A DNA stretch of 64,000 bases from Solea solea (Eukaryota; Chordata; Actinopteri; Pleuronectiformes; Soleidae). The stretch covers positions 19,561,180-19,625,179 of the forward strand of contig NC_081141.1 in NCBI RefSeq assembly GCF_958295425.1. The letters are read 5' to 3'. Both the position numbers and the translations under genes were made by a program. Shown piece by piece: positions 49,481-62,380 of this stretch (position 1 is its first letter; each line of letters starts with the position of its first letter). A model generated the notes under the pieces. It had not been told where the DNA came from, searched no databases, and saw only the letters and a program-made list of their open reading frames with translations.

Positions 49481-50008
49481 GTGACAAAAAAGTCATAGGT
49501 TAGTATGTCGTCCAAAATCACTCAAAAAGTCATAGGTTAAGATGTCGTCCAAAATGTGACAAAAAAGTCATACTTTCGTATGTCGTCCAAAATGGGACAA
49601 AAAAGTCATAGGTTAGTATGTCGTCCAAAATGTGACAAAAAAGTCATACTTTAGTATTGTGTCCAAAATCTGAGAAAAAAAAGTCATACTTTCGTATGTC
49701 GTCCAAAATCTGAGAAAAAAAAGTCATACTTTCGTATGTCGTCCAAAATGTGACAAAAAAGTCATAGGTTAGTATGTCGTCCAAAATGTGACAAAAAAGT
49801 CATACTTTCGTATGTCGTCCAAAATGTGACAAAAAAGTCATACTTTCGTATGTCATCCAAAATTTGACAAAAAAGTCATACGTTAGTATTGCGTCCAAAA
49901 TCTGAGAAAAAAAAATCATACTTTCGTATGTCGTCCAAAATGTGACAAAAAAGTCATACTATAGTATGTCGTCCAGAATCACTCAAAAAAGTCATAGGTT
50001 AGTATGTC
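49465..50008 (+). repeat. 651-bp-spaced duplication, copy 1
   Basis: The tgggac variant (49,593) and the following run of tgtgtcc H monomer, two tctgag units, E, G and P recur at +651. Matching stops where copy 1 has ggttagtat and copy 2 ggttagttt. Confidence 0.85.
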
Positions 50009-50115
50009 GTCCAATATGTGACAAAAACGTCATACTTTCGTATGTCGTCCAAAATGTGACAAAAAAGTCATAGGTTAGTATTTCATCCAAAATCACTCAA
50101 AAAAGTCATAGGTTA

Positions 50116-50659
50116 GTATGTCGTCCAAAATGTGACAAAAAAGTCATAGGTTAGTATGTCGTCCAAAATCACTCAAAAAGTCATAGGTTAAGATGTCGTC
50201 CAAAATGTGACAAAAAAGTCATACTTTCGTATGTCGTCCAAAATGGGACAAAAAAGTCATAGGTTAGTATGTCGTCCAAAATGTGACAAAAAAGTCATAC
50301 TTTAGTATTGTGTCCAAAATCTGAGAAAAAAAAGTCATACTTTCGTATGTCGTCCAAAATCTGAGAAAAAAAAGTCATACTTTCGTATGTCGTCCAAAAT
50401 GTGACAAAAAAGTCATAGGTTAGTATGTCGTCCAAAATGTGACAAAAAAGTCATACTTTCGTATGTCGTCCAAAATGTGACAAAAAAGTCATACTTTCGT
50501 ATGTCATCCAAAATTTGACAAAAAAGTCATACGTTAGTATTGCGTCCAAAATCTGAGAAAAAAAAATCATACTTTCGTATGTCGTCCAAAATGTGACAAA
50601 AAAGTCATACTATAGTATGTCGTCCAGAATCACTCAAAAAAGTCATAGGTTAGTTTGTC
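50116..50659 (+). repeat. 651-bp-spaced duplication, copy 2
   Basis: Second copy, with tgggac at 50,244. Copies are separated by about 110 bp of ordinary monomers. Confidence 0.85.
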
Positions 50660-50943
50660 GTCCAAAATGTGACAAAAAAGTCATAGGTTAGTATGTCGTC
50701 CAAAATGTGACAAAAAAGTCATAGGTTAGTATGTCGTCCAAAATGTGACAAAAAAGTCATACTTTCGTATGTCATCCAAAATTTGACAAAAAAGTCATAC
50801 TTTAGTATTGTGTCCAATATCTGAGAAAAAAAAGTCATACTTTCGTATGTCGTCCAAAATCTGAGAAAAAAAAGTCATACTTTCGTATGTCGTCCAAAAT
50901 GTGACAAAAAAGTCATACTTTCGTATGTCGTCCAAAATGTGAC

Positions 50944-51583
50944 AAAAAAGTCATACTTTCGTATGTCGTCCAAAATGTGACAAAAAAGTCATAGGTTAGT
51001 ATGTCGTCCAAAATCACTCAAAAAGTCATAGGTTAGTATGTCGTCCAAAATCACTCAAAAAGTCATAGGTTAGTATGTCGTCCAAAATGTGACAAAAAAG
51101 TCATACTTTCGTATGTCGTCCAAGATGTGACAAAAAAGTCATAGGTTAGTATGTCGTCCAAAATCACTCAAAAAAGTCATAGGTTAGTATGTCGTCCAAT
51201 ATGTGACAAAAACGTCATACTTTCGTATGTCGTCCAAAATGTGACAAAAAAGTCATAGGTTAGTATGTCGTCCAAAATCACTCAAAAAGTCATAGGTTAA
51301 GATGTCGTCCAAAATGTGACAAAAAAGTCATACTTTCGTATGTCGTCCAAAATGTGACAAAAAAGTCATAGGTTAGTATGTCGTCCAAAATCACTCAAAA
51401 GGTCATAGGTTAAGATGTCGTCCAAAATGTGACAAAAAAGTCATACTTTCGTATGTCGTCCAAAATGTGACAAAAAAGTCATAGGTTAGTATGTCGTCCA
51501 AAATCACTCAAAAAAGTCATAGGTTAGTATGTCGTCCAAAATGTGACAAAAAAGCCATAGGTTAGTATGTCGTCCAAAATGTG
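50944..51583 (+). repeat. 2,754-bp-spaced dispersed duplication, copy 2
   Basis: Markers gtccaagatg (51,118) and gtccaatatg (51,194) in the same order as at 48.4 kb. The gtccaatatg core also occurs alone at about 50,009. Confidence 0.86.
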
Positions 51584-53099
51584 ACAAAAAAGTCATACTT
51601 TCGTATGTCGTCCAAAATGTGACAAAAAAGTCATACTTTCGTATGTTATCCAAAATTTGACAAAAAAGTCATACGTTAGTATTGCGTCCAAAATCTGAGA
51701 AAAAAAAGTCATACTTTCGTATGTCGTCCAAAATGTGACAAAAAAGTCATACTTTCGTATGTCGTCCAAAATCTGAGAAAAAAAAGTCATACTTTCGTAT
51801 GTCGTCCAAAATGTGACAAAAAAGTCATACTTTCGTATGTCGTCCAAAATGTGACAAAAAAGTCATACTTTCGTATGTCGTCCAAAATGTGACAAAAAAG
51901 TCATACTTTCGTATGTCGTCCAAAATGTGACAAAAAAAAGTCATACTTTCGTATGTCGTCCAAAATGTGACAAAAAAGTCATACTTTCGTATGTCGTCCA
52001 AAATGTGACAAAAAAGTCATAGGTTAGTATGTCGTCCAAAATCACTCAAAAAGTCATAGGTTAAGATGTCGTCCAAAATGTGACAAAAAAGTCATACTTT
52101 CGTATGTCGTCCAAAATGTGACAAAAAAGTCATAGGTTAGTATGTCGTCCAAAATCACTCAAAGAAGTCATAGGTTAGTATGTCGTCCAAAATCACTCAA
52201 AAAAGTCATAGGTTAGTATGTCGTCCAAAATGTGACAAAAAAGCCATAGGTTAGTATGTCGTCCAAAATGTGACAAAAAAGTCATACTTTCGTATGTCGT
52301 CCAAAATGTGACAAAAAAGTCATAGGTTAGTATGTCGTCCAAAATCACTCAAAAAGTCATAGGTTAAGATGTCGTCCAAAATGTGACAAAAAAGTCATAG
52401 GTTAGTATGTCGTCCAAAATCACTCAAAAAGTCATAGGTTAAGATGTCGTCCAAAATGTGACAAAAAAGTCATAGGTTAGTATGTCGTCCAAAATCACTC
52501 AAAAAAGTCATAGGTAAGTATGTCGTCCAAAATGTGACAAAAAAGTCATAGGTAAGTATGTCGTCCAAAATTTGACATAAAAGTCATACTTTAGTATGTC
52601 GTCCAAAATCAGACAAAAAAGTCATACGTTAGTATTGCGTCCGAAATCTGAGAAAAAAAAGTCATACTTTCGTATGTCGTCCAAAATGTGACAAAAAAGT
52701 CATACCATAGTATGTCGTCCAGAATCACTCAAAAAAGTCATAGGTTAGTTTGTCGTCCAAAATGTGACAAAAAAGTCATAGGTTAGTTTGTCGTCCAAAA
52801 TGTGACAAAAAAGTCATAGGTTAGTATGTCGTCCAAAATGTGACAAAAAAGTCATACTTTCGTACGTCATCCAAAATTTGACAAAAAAGTCATACTTAAG
52901 TATTGTGTCCAAAATCTGAGAAAAAAAAGTCATACTTTCGTATGTCGTCCAAAATGTGACAAAAAAGTCATACTTTCGTATGTCGTCCAAAATGTGACAA
53001 AAAAGTCATACTTTCGTATGTCATCCAAAATGTGACAAAAAAGTCATAGGTTAGTATGTCGTCCAAAATCACTCAAAAAAGTCATAGGTTAGTATGTCG

Positions 53100-53987
53100 T
53101 CCAAAATGTGACAAAAAAGTCATACTATAGTATGTCGTCCAGAATCACTCAAAAAAGTCATAGGTTAGTTTGTCGTCCAAAATGTGACAAAAAAGTCATA
53201 GGTTAGTATGTCGTCCAAAATGTGACAAAAAAGTCATACTTTCGTACGTCATCCAAAATTTGACAAAAAAGTCATACTTAAGTATTGTGTCCAAAATCTG
53301 AGAAAAAAAAGTCATACTTTCGTATGTCGTCCAAAATGTGACAAAAAAGTCATACTTTCGTATGTCGTCCAAAATGTGACAAAAAAGTCATACTTTCGTA
53401 TGTCGTCCAAAATCACTCAAAAAAGTCATAGGTTAGTATGTCGTCCAAAATGTTACAAAAAAGTCATAGGTTAGTATGTCGTCCAAAATGTGACAAAAAA
53501 GTCATAGGTTAGTATGTCGTCCAAAATGTGACAAAAAAGTCATAGGTTAGTATGTCGTCCAAAATCACTCAAAAAAATCATAGGTTAGTATGTCGTCCAA
53601 AATGTGACAAAAAAGTCATAGGTTAGTATGTCGTCCAAAATCACTCAAAAAGTCATAGGTTAAGATGTCGTCCAAAATGTGACAAAAAAGTCATACTTTT
53701 GTATGTCGTCCAAAATGTGACAAAAAAGTCATAGGTTAGTATGTCGTCCAAAATCACTCAAAAAAGTCATAGGTTAGTATGTCGTCCAAAATGTGACAAA
53801 AAAGCCATAGGTTAGTATGTCGTCCAAAATGTGACAAAAAAGTCATACTTTCGTATGTCGTCCAAAATGTGACAAAAAAGTCATAGGTTAGTATGTCGTC
53901 CAAAATCACTCAAAAAGTCATAGGTTAAGATGTCGTCCAAAATGTGACAAAAAAGTCATAGGTTAGTATGTCGTCCAAAATCACTCA
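53100..53987 (+). repeat. About 1.83-kb-spaced duplication, copy 1
   Basis: Shared rare variants: cgtacgtcatcc (53,243), acttaagtattg (53,276), tgttac (53,451), tcactcaaaaaaatcat (53,566), cttttgtatg (53,696). Spacing is 1,796 bp on the left and 1,833 bp on the right, so one copy gained or lost one monomer between them. Confidence 0.84.
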
Positions 53988-54895
53988 AAAAGTCATAGGT
54001 TAAGATGTCGTCCAAAATGTGACAAAAAAGTCATAGGTTAGTATGTCGTCCAAAATCACTCAAAAAAGTCATAGGTAAGTATGTCGTCCAAAATGTGACA
54101 AAAAAGTCATAGGTAAGTATGTCGTCCAAAATTTGACATAAAAGTCATACTTTAGTATGTCGTCCAAAATCACTCAAAAAAGTCATACTTTAGTATGTCG
54201 TCCAAAATCACTCAAAAAAGTCATAGGTTAGTATGTCGTCCAAAATGTGACAAAAAAGTCATACTATAGTATGTCGTCCAGAATCACTCAAAAAAGTCAT
54301 AGGTTAGTATGTCGTCCAAAATGTGACAAAAAAGTCATAGGTTAGTATGTCGTCCAAAATGTGACAAAAAAGTCATACTTTAGTATTGTGTCCAAAATCT
54401 GAGAAAAAAAAGTCATACTTTCGTATGTCGTCCAAAATTTGACAAAAAAGTCATACGTTAGTATTGCGTCCAAAATCTGAGAAAAAAAAATCATACTTTC
54501 GTATGTCGTCCAAAATGTGACAAAAAAGTCATACTATAGTATGTCGTCCAGAATCACTCAAAAAAGTCATAGGTTAGTTTGTCGTCCAAAATGTGACAAA
54601 AAAGTCATAGGTTAGTATGTCGTCCAAAATGTGACAAAAAAGTCATACTTTCGTATGTCATCCAAAATTTGACAAAAAAGTCATACTTTAGTATTGTGTC
54701 CAATACCTGAGAAAAAAAAGTCATATATTCGTATGTCGTCCAAAATCTGAGAAAAAAAAGTCATACTTTCGTATGTCGTCCAAAATGTGACAAAAAAGTC
54801 ATACTTTCGTATGTCATCCAAAATTTGACAAAAAAGTCATACGTTAGTATTGCGTCCAAAATCTGAGAAAAAAAAGTCATACTTTCGTATGTCGT

Positions 54896-55820
54896 CCAAA
54901 ATGTGACAAAAAAGTCATACTATAGTATGTCGTCCAGAATCACTCAAAAAAGTCATAGGTTAGTTTGTCGTCCAAAATGTGACAAAAAAGTCATAGGTTA
55001 GTATGTCGTCCAAAATGTGACAAAAAAGTCATACTTTCGTACGTCATCCAAAATTTGACAAAAAAGTCATACTTAAGTATTGTGTCCAAAATCTGAGAAA
55101 AAAAAGTCATACTTTCGTATGTCGTCCAAAATGTGACAAAAAAGTCATACTTTCGTATGTCGTCCAAAATGTGACAAAAAAGTCATACTTTCGTATGTCG
55201 TCCAAAATGTGACAAAAAAGTCATAGGTTAGTATGTCGTCCAAAATCACTCAAAAAAGTCATAGGTTAGTATGTCGTCCAAAATGTTACAAAAAAGTCAT
55301 AGGTTAGTATGTCGTCCAAAATGTGACAAAAAAGTCATAGGTTAGTATGTCGTCCAAAATGTGACAAAAAAGTCATAGGTTAGTATGTCGTCCAAAATCA
55401 CTCAAAAAAATCATAGGTTAGTATGTCGTCCAAAATGTGACAAAAAAGTCATAGGTTAGTATGTCGTCCAAAATCACTCAAAAAGTCATAGGTTAAGATG
55501 TCGTCCAAAATGTGACAAAAAAGTCATACTTTTGTATGTCGTCCAAAATGTGACAAAAAAGTCATAGGTTAGTATGTCGTCCAAAATCACTCAAAAAAGT
55601 CATAGGTTAGTATGTCGTCCAAAATGTGACAAAAAAGCCATAGGTTAGTATGTCGTCCAAAATGTGACAAAAAAGTCATACTTTCGTATGTCGTCCAAAA
55701 TGTGACAAAAAAGTCATAGGTTAGTATGTCGTCCAAAATCACTCAAAAAGTCATAGGTTAAGATGTCGTCCAAAATGTGACAAAAAAGTCATAGGTTAGT
55801 ATGTCGTCCAAAATCACTCA
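54896..55820 (+). repeat. About 1.83-kb-spaced duplication, copy 2
   Basis: Same rare variants in the same order (55,039 to 55,529). A further partial copy of its right part follows 492 bp downstream (tcactcaaaaaaatcat at 55,891, cttttgtatg at 56,021), and a diverged copy at about +3,350 (tgttac at 58,634, cttttgtatg at 58,879). Confidence 0.83.
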
Positions 55821-58800
55821 AAAAAGTCATAGGTAAGTATGTCGTCCAAAATGTGACAAAAAAGTCATAGGTTAGTATGTCGTCCAAAATCACTCAAAAA
55901 AATCATAGGTTAGTATGTCGTCCAAAATGTGACAAAAAAGTCATAGGTTAGTATGTCGTCCAAAATCACTCAAAAAGTCATAGGTTAAGATGTCGTCCAA
56001 AATGTGACAAAAAAGTCATACTTTTGTATGTCGTCCAAAATGTGACAAAAAAGTCATAGGTTAGTATGTCGTCCAAAATCACTCAAAAAAGTCATAGGTT
56101 AGTATGTCGTCCAAAATGTGACAAAAAAGCCATAGGTTAGTATGTCGTCCAAAATGTGACAAAAAAGTCATACTTTCGTATGTCGTCCAAAATGTGACAA
56201 AAAAGTCATAGGTTAGTATGTCGTCCAAAATCACTCAAAAAGTCATAGGTTAAGATGTCGTCCAAAATGTGACAAAAAAGTCATAGGTAAGTATGTCGTC
56301 CAAAATCACTCAAAAAAGTCATAGGTAAGTATGTCGTCCAAAATGTGACAAAAAAGTCATAGGTTAGTATGTCGTCCAAAATCACTCAAAAAAGTCATAG
56401 GTTAGTATGTCGTCCAAACTCACTCAAAAAGTCATAGGTTAAGATGTCGTCCAAAATGTGACAAAAAAGTCATACTTTCGTATGTCGTCCAAAATGTGAC
56501 AAAAAAGTCATAGGTTAGTATGTCGTCCAAAATCACTCAAAAAGTCATAGGTTAAGATGTCGTCCAAAATGTGACAAAAAAGTCATAGGTTAGTATGTCG
56601 TCCAAAATCACTCAAAAAGTCATAGGTTAAGATGTCGTCCAAAATGTGACAAAAAAGTCATACTTTCGTATGTCGTCCAAAAACACTCAAAAAAGTCATA
56701 GGTTAGTATGTCGTCCAAAATGTGACAAAAAAGTCATAGGTTAGTATGTCGTCCAAAATGTGACAAAAAAGTCATACTATAGTATGTCGTCCAGAATCAC
56801 TCAAAAAAGTCATAGGTTAGTATGTCGTCCAAAATGTGACAAAAAAGTCATAGGTTAGTATGTCGTCAGAATGTGACAAAAAAGTCATAATTTCGTATGT
56901 CATCCAAAATTTGACAAAAAAGTCATACTTTAGTATTGTGTCCAAAATCTGAGAAAAAAAGTCATACTTTCGTCTGTCGTCCAAAATTTGACAAAAAAGT
57001 CATACGTTAGTATTGCGTCCAAAATCTGAGAAAAAAAAATCATACTTTCGTATGTCGTCCAAAATGTGACAAAAAAGTCATACTATAGTATGTCGTCCAG
57101 AATCACTCAAAAAAGTCATAGGTTAGTTTGTCGTCCAAAATGTGACAAAAAAGTCATAGGTTAGTATGTCGTCCAAAATGTGACAAAAAAGTCATACTTT
57201 CGTATGTCGTCCAAAATGTGACAAAAAAGTCATAGGTTAGTATGTCGTCCAAAATCACTCAAAAAAGTCATAGGTTAGTATGTCGTCCAAAATGTGACAA
57301 AAAAGCCATAGGTTAGTATGTCATCCAAAATCACTCAAAAAGTCATAGGTTAAGATGTCGTCCAAAATGTGACAAAAAAGTCATACTTTCGTATGTCGTC
57401 CAAAATGTGACAAAAAAGTCATAGGTTAGTATGTCGTCCAAAATCACTCAAAAAAGTCATAGGTTAGTATGTCGTCCAAAATGTGACAAAAAAGCCATAC
57501 TTTCGTATGTCGTCCAAAATGTGACAAAAAAGTCATAGGTTAGTATGTCGTCCAAAATCACTCAAAAAGTCATAGGTTAAGATGTCGTCCAAAATGTGAC
57601 AAAAAATTCATACTTTCGTATGTTGTCCAAAATGTGACAAAAAAGTCATAGGTTAGTATGTCGTCCAAAATTTGACATAAAAGTCATACTTTAGTATGTC
57701 GTCCAAAATCACTCAAAAAAGTCATACTTTAGTATGTCGTCCAAAATCACTCAAAAAAGTCATAGGTTAGTATGTCGTCCAAAATGTGACAAAAAAGTCA
57801 TACTATAGTATGTCGTCCAGAATCACTCAAAAAAGTCATAGGTTAGTATGTCGTCCAAAATGTGACAAAAAAATCATAGGCTAGTATGTCGTCCAAAATG
57901 TGACAAAAAAGTCATACTTTCGTATGTCATCCAAAATTTGACAAAAAAGTCATACTTTAGTATTGTGTCCAAAATCTGAGAAAAAAAAAGTCATACTTTC
58001 GTATGTCGTCCAAAATTTGACAAAAAAGTCATACGTTAGTATTGCGTCCAAAATCTGAGAAAAAAAAATCATACGTTAGTATTGCGTCCAAAATCTGAGA
58101 AAAAAAAATCATACTTTCGTATGTCGTCCAAAATCTGAGAAAAAAAAGTCATACTTTCGTATGTTGTCCAAAATGTGACAAAAAAGTCATACTTTCGTAT
58201 GTCATCCAAAATTTGACAAAAAAGTCATACGTTAGTATTGCGTCCAAAATCTGAGAAAAAAAAGTCATACTTTCGTATGTCGTCCAAAATGTGACAAAAA
58301 AGTCATACTATAGTATGTCGTCCAGAATCACTCAAAAAAGTCATAGGTTAGTTTGTCGTCCAAAATGTGACAAAAAAGTCATTGGTTAGTATGTCGTCCA
58401 AAATGTGACAAAAAAGTCATACTTTCGTATGTCATCCAAAATTTGACAAAAAAGTCATACTTAAGTATTGTGTCCAATATCTGAGAGAAAAAAGTCATAC
58501 TTTCGTATGTCGTCCAAAAAGTGACAAAAAAGTCATACTTTCGTATGTCGTCCAAAATGTGACAAAAAAGTCATAGGTTAGTATGTCGTCCAAAATCACT
58601 CAAAAAAGTCATAGGTTAGTATGTCGTCCAAAATGTTACAAAAAAGTCATAGGTTAGTATGTCGTCCAAAATGTGACAAAAAAGTCATAGGTTAGTATGT
58701 CGTCCAAAATGTGACAAAAAAGTCATAGGTTAGTATGTCGTCCAAAATCACTCAAAAAAGTCATAGGTTAGTATGTCGTCCAAAATCACTCAAAAAAGTC

Positions 58801-59250
58801 ATAGGTTAGTATGTCGTCCAAAATCACTCAAAAAGTCATAGGTTAAGATGTCGTCCAAAATGTGACAAAAAAGTCATACTTTTGTATGTCGTCCAAAATG
58901 TGACAAAAAAGTCATAGGTTAGTATGTCGTCCAAAATCACTCAAAAAAGTCATAGGTTAGTATGTCGTCCAAAATGTGACAAAAAAGCCATAGGTTAGTA
59001 TGTCGTCCAAAATGTGACAAAAAAGTCATACTTTCGTATGTCGTCCAAAATGTGACAAAAAAGTCATAGGTTAGTATGTCGTCCAAAATCACTCAAAAAG
59101 TCATAGGTTAAGATGTCGTCCAAAATGTGACAAAAAAGTCATAGGTTAGTATGTCGTCCAAAATCACTCAAAAAGTCATAGGTTAAGATGTCGTCCAAAA
59201 TGTGACAAAAAAGTCATAGGTTAGTATGTCGTCCAAAATCACTCAAAAAA

Positions 59251-59282
59251 GTCACGTATGTCGTCCAAAATGTGACAAAAAA
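59251..59282 (+). repeat. Monomer with 6-bp deletion in module 1
   Basis: gtcacgtatgtcgtcc lacks 6 bp of the dyad region. Seen once. Confidence 0.88.
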
Positions 59283-60709
59283 GTCATAGGTTAGTATGTC
59301 GTCCAAAATCACTCAAAAAAGTCATAGGTTAGTATGTCGTCCAAACTCACTCAAAAAGTCATAGGTTAAGATGTCGTCCAAAATGTGACAAAAAAGTCAT
59401 ACTTTCGTATGTCGTCCAAAATGTGACAAAAAAGTCATAGGTTAGTATGTCGTCCAAAATCACTCAAAAAAGTCATAGGTTAGTATGTCGTCCAAAATGT
59501 GACAAAAAAGTCATAGGTTAGTATGTCGTCCAAAATGTGACAAAAAAGTCATAGGTTAGTATGTCGTCCAAAATCACTCAAAAAGTCATAGGTTAAGATG
59601 TCGTCCAAAATGTGACAAAAAAGTCATACTTTCGTATGTCGTCCAAAAACACTCAAAAAAGTCATAGGTTAGTATGTCGTCCAAAATGTGACAAAAAAGT
59701 CATAGGTTAGTATGTCGTCCAAAATGTGACAAAAAAGTCATACTATAGTATGTCGTCCAGAATCACTCAAAAAAGTCATAGGTTAGTATGTCGTCCAAAA
59801 TGTGACAAAAAGTCATAGGTTAGTATGTCGTCCAAAATGTGACAAAAAAGTCATACTTTCGTATGTCATCCAAAATTTGACAAAAAAGTCATACTTTAGT
59901 ATTGTGTCCAAAATCTGAGAAAAAAAAGTCATACTTTCGTATGTCGTCCAAAATTTGACAAAAAAGTCATACGTTAGTATTGCGTCCAAAATCTGAGAAA
60001 AAAAAATCATACTTTCGTATGTCGTCCAAAATGTGACAAAAAAGTCATACTATAGTATGTCGTCCAGAATCACTCAAAAAAGTCATAGGTTAGTTTGTCG
60101 TCCAAAATGTGACAAAAAAGTCATAGGTTAGTATGTCGTCCAAAATGTGACAAAAAAGTCATAGGTTAGTATGTCGTCCAAAATGTGACAAAAAAGTCAT
60201 AGGTTGGTATGTCGTCCAAAATGTGACAAAAAAGTCAAACTTTCGTATGTCGTCCAAAATGTGACAAAAAAGTCATAGGTTAGTATGTCGTCCAAAATCA
60301 CTCAAAAAGTCATAGGTTAAGATGTCGTCCAAAATGTGACAAAAAAGTCATACTTTCCTATGTCGTCCAAAATGTGATAAAAAAGTCATAGGTTAGTATG
60401 TCGTCCAAAATCACACAAAAAAGTCATAGGTTAGTATGTCGTCCAAAATGTGACAAAAAAGTCATAGGTAAGTATGTCGTCCAAAATCACTCAAAAAGTC
60501 ATAGGTTAAGATGTCGTCCAAAATGTGACAAAAAAGTCATACTTTCGTATGTCGTCCAAAATGTGACAAAAAAGTCAAAGGTTAGTATGTCGTCCAAAAT
60601 CACTCAAAAAAGTCATAGGTTAGTATGTCGTCCAAAATGTGACAAAAAAGCCATAGGTTAGTATGTCGTCCAAAATCACTCAAAAAGTCATAGGTTAAGA
60701 TGTCGTCCA

Positions 60710-61355
60710 AAATGTGACAAAAAAGTCATACTTTCGTATGTCGTCCAAAATGTGACAAAAAAGTCATAGGTTAGTATGTCGTCCAAAATCACTCAAAAAG
60801 TCATAGGTTAAGATGTCGTCCAAAATGTGACAAAAAAGTCATAGGTTAGTATGTCGTCCAAAATCACTCAAAAAGTCATAGGTTAAGATGTCGTCCAAAA
60901 TGTGACAAAAAAGTCATACTTTCGTATGTCGTCCAAAAACACTCAAAAAAGTCATACTATAGTATGTCGTCCAAAATCACTCAAAAAAGTCATAGGTTAG
61001 TTTGTCGTCCAAAATGTGACAAAAAAGTCATAGGTTAGTATGTCGTCCAAAATGTGACCAAAAAGTCATACTTTCGTATGTCATCCAAAATTTGAAAAAA
61101 AGTCAAACTTTAGTATTGTGTCCAAAATCTGAGAAAAAAAAGTCATACTTTCGTATGTCGTCCAAAATGTGACAAAAAAGTCATAGGTTAGTATGTCGTC
61201 CAAAATGTGACAAAAAAGTCATACTTTCGTATGTCGTCCAAAATGTGACAAAAAAGTCATATATTCGTATGTCGTCCAAAATGTGACAAAAAAGTCATAC
61301 TTTCGTATGTCGTCCAAAATGTGACAAAAAAGTCATAGGTTAGTATGTCGTCCAA
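60710..61355 (+). repeat. 1,024-bp-spaced duplication, copy 1
   Basis: A cluster of rare variants (tgaccaaaaa, tttgaaaaaaagtcaaac, catatattcg) recurs exactly 1,024 bp downstream. Confidence 0.87.
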
Positions 61356-61733
61356 AATTTGACATAAAAGTCATACTTTAGTATGTCGTCCAAAATCACT
61401 CAAAAAAGTCATAGGTTAGTATGTCGTCCAAAATGTGACAAAAAAGTCATACTATAGTATGTCGTCCAGAATCACTCAAAAAAGTCATAGGTTAGTATGT
61501 CGTCCAAAATGTGACAAAAAAGCCATAGGTTAGTATGTCGTCCAAAATCACTCAAAAAGTCATAGGTAAAGATGTCGTCCAAAATGTGACAAAAAAGTCA
61601 TACTTTCGTATGTCGTCCAAAATGTAACAAAAAAGTCATAGGTTAGTATGTCGTCCAAAATCACTCAAAAAAGTCATAGGTTAGTATGTCGTCCAAAATG
61701 TGACAAAAAAGCCATAGGTTAGTATGTCGTCCA

Positions 61734-62380
61734 AAATGTGACAAAAAAGTCATACTTTCGTATGTCGTCCAAAATGTGACAAAAAAGTCATAGGTTAGTA
61801 TGTCGTCCAAAATCACTCAAAAAGTCATAGGTTAAGATGTCGTCCAAAATGTGACAAAAAAGTCATAGGTTAGTATGTCGTCCAAAATCACTCAAAAAGT
61901 CATAGGTTAAGATGTCGTCCAAAATGTGACAAAAAAGTCATACTTTCGTATGTCGTCCAAAAACACTCAAAAAAGTCATACTATAGTATGTCGTCCAAAA
62001 TCACTCAAAAAAGTCATAGGTTAGTTTGTCGTCCAAAATGTGACAAAAAAGTCATAGGTTAGTATGTCGTCCAAAATGTGACCAAAAAGTCATACTTTCG
62101 TATGTCATCCAAAATTTGAAAAAAAGTCAAACTTTAGTATTGTGTCCAAAATCTGAGAAAAAAAAGTCATACTTTCGTATGTCGTCCAAAATGTGACAAA
62201 AAAGTCATAGGTTAGTATGTCGTCCAAAATGTGACAAAAAAGTCATACTTTCGTATGTCGTCCAAAATGTGACAAAAAAGTCATATATTCGTATGTCGTC
62301 CAAAATGTGACAAAAAAGTCATACTTTCGTATGTCGTCCAAAATGTGACAAAAAAGTCATAGGTTAGTATGTCGTCCAAA
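61734..62380 (+). repeat. 1,024-bp-spaced duplication, copy 2
   Basis: Second copy. The match ends where copy 1 has a tttgacataaaa module 2 and copy 2 has tcactc. Confidence 0.87.

Noticed and set aside
1760..60010. Many minus-strand open reading frames of 60-86 codons with near-identical peptides
   Set aside because: They are translations of the tandem repeat. Frames stay open only where 36-, 37- and 40-bp monomers offset the 38-bp frame shift. The peptide repeats with each monomer, there is no start context, and frames break at unit joins. No support for a protein.
60398..60661. Plus-strand open reading frame of 87 codons
   Set aside because: Longest frame in the window but composed wholly of satellite monomers; length is explained by a favourable mix of 37- and 38-bp units.
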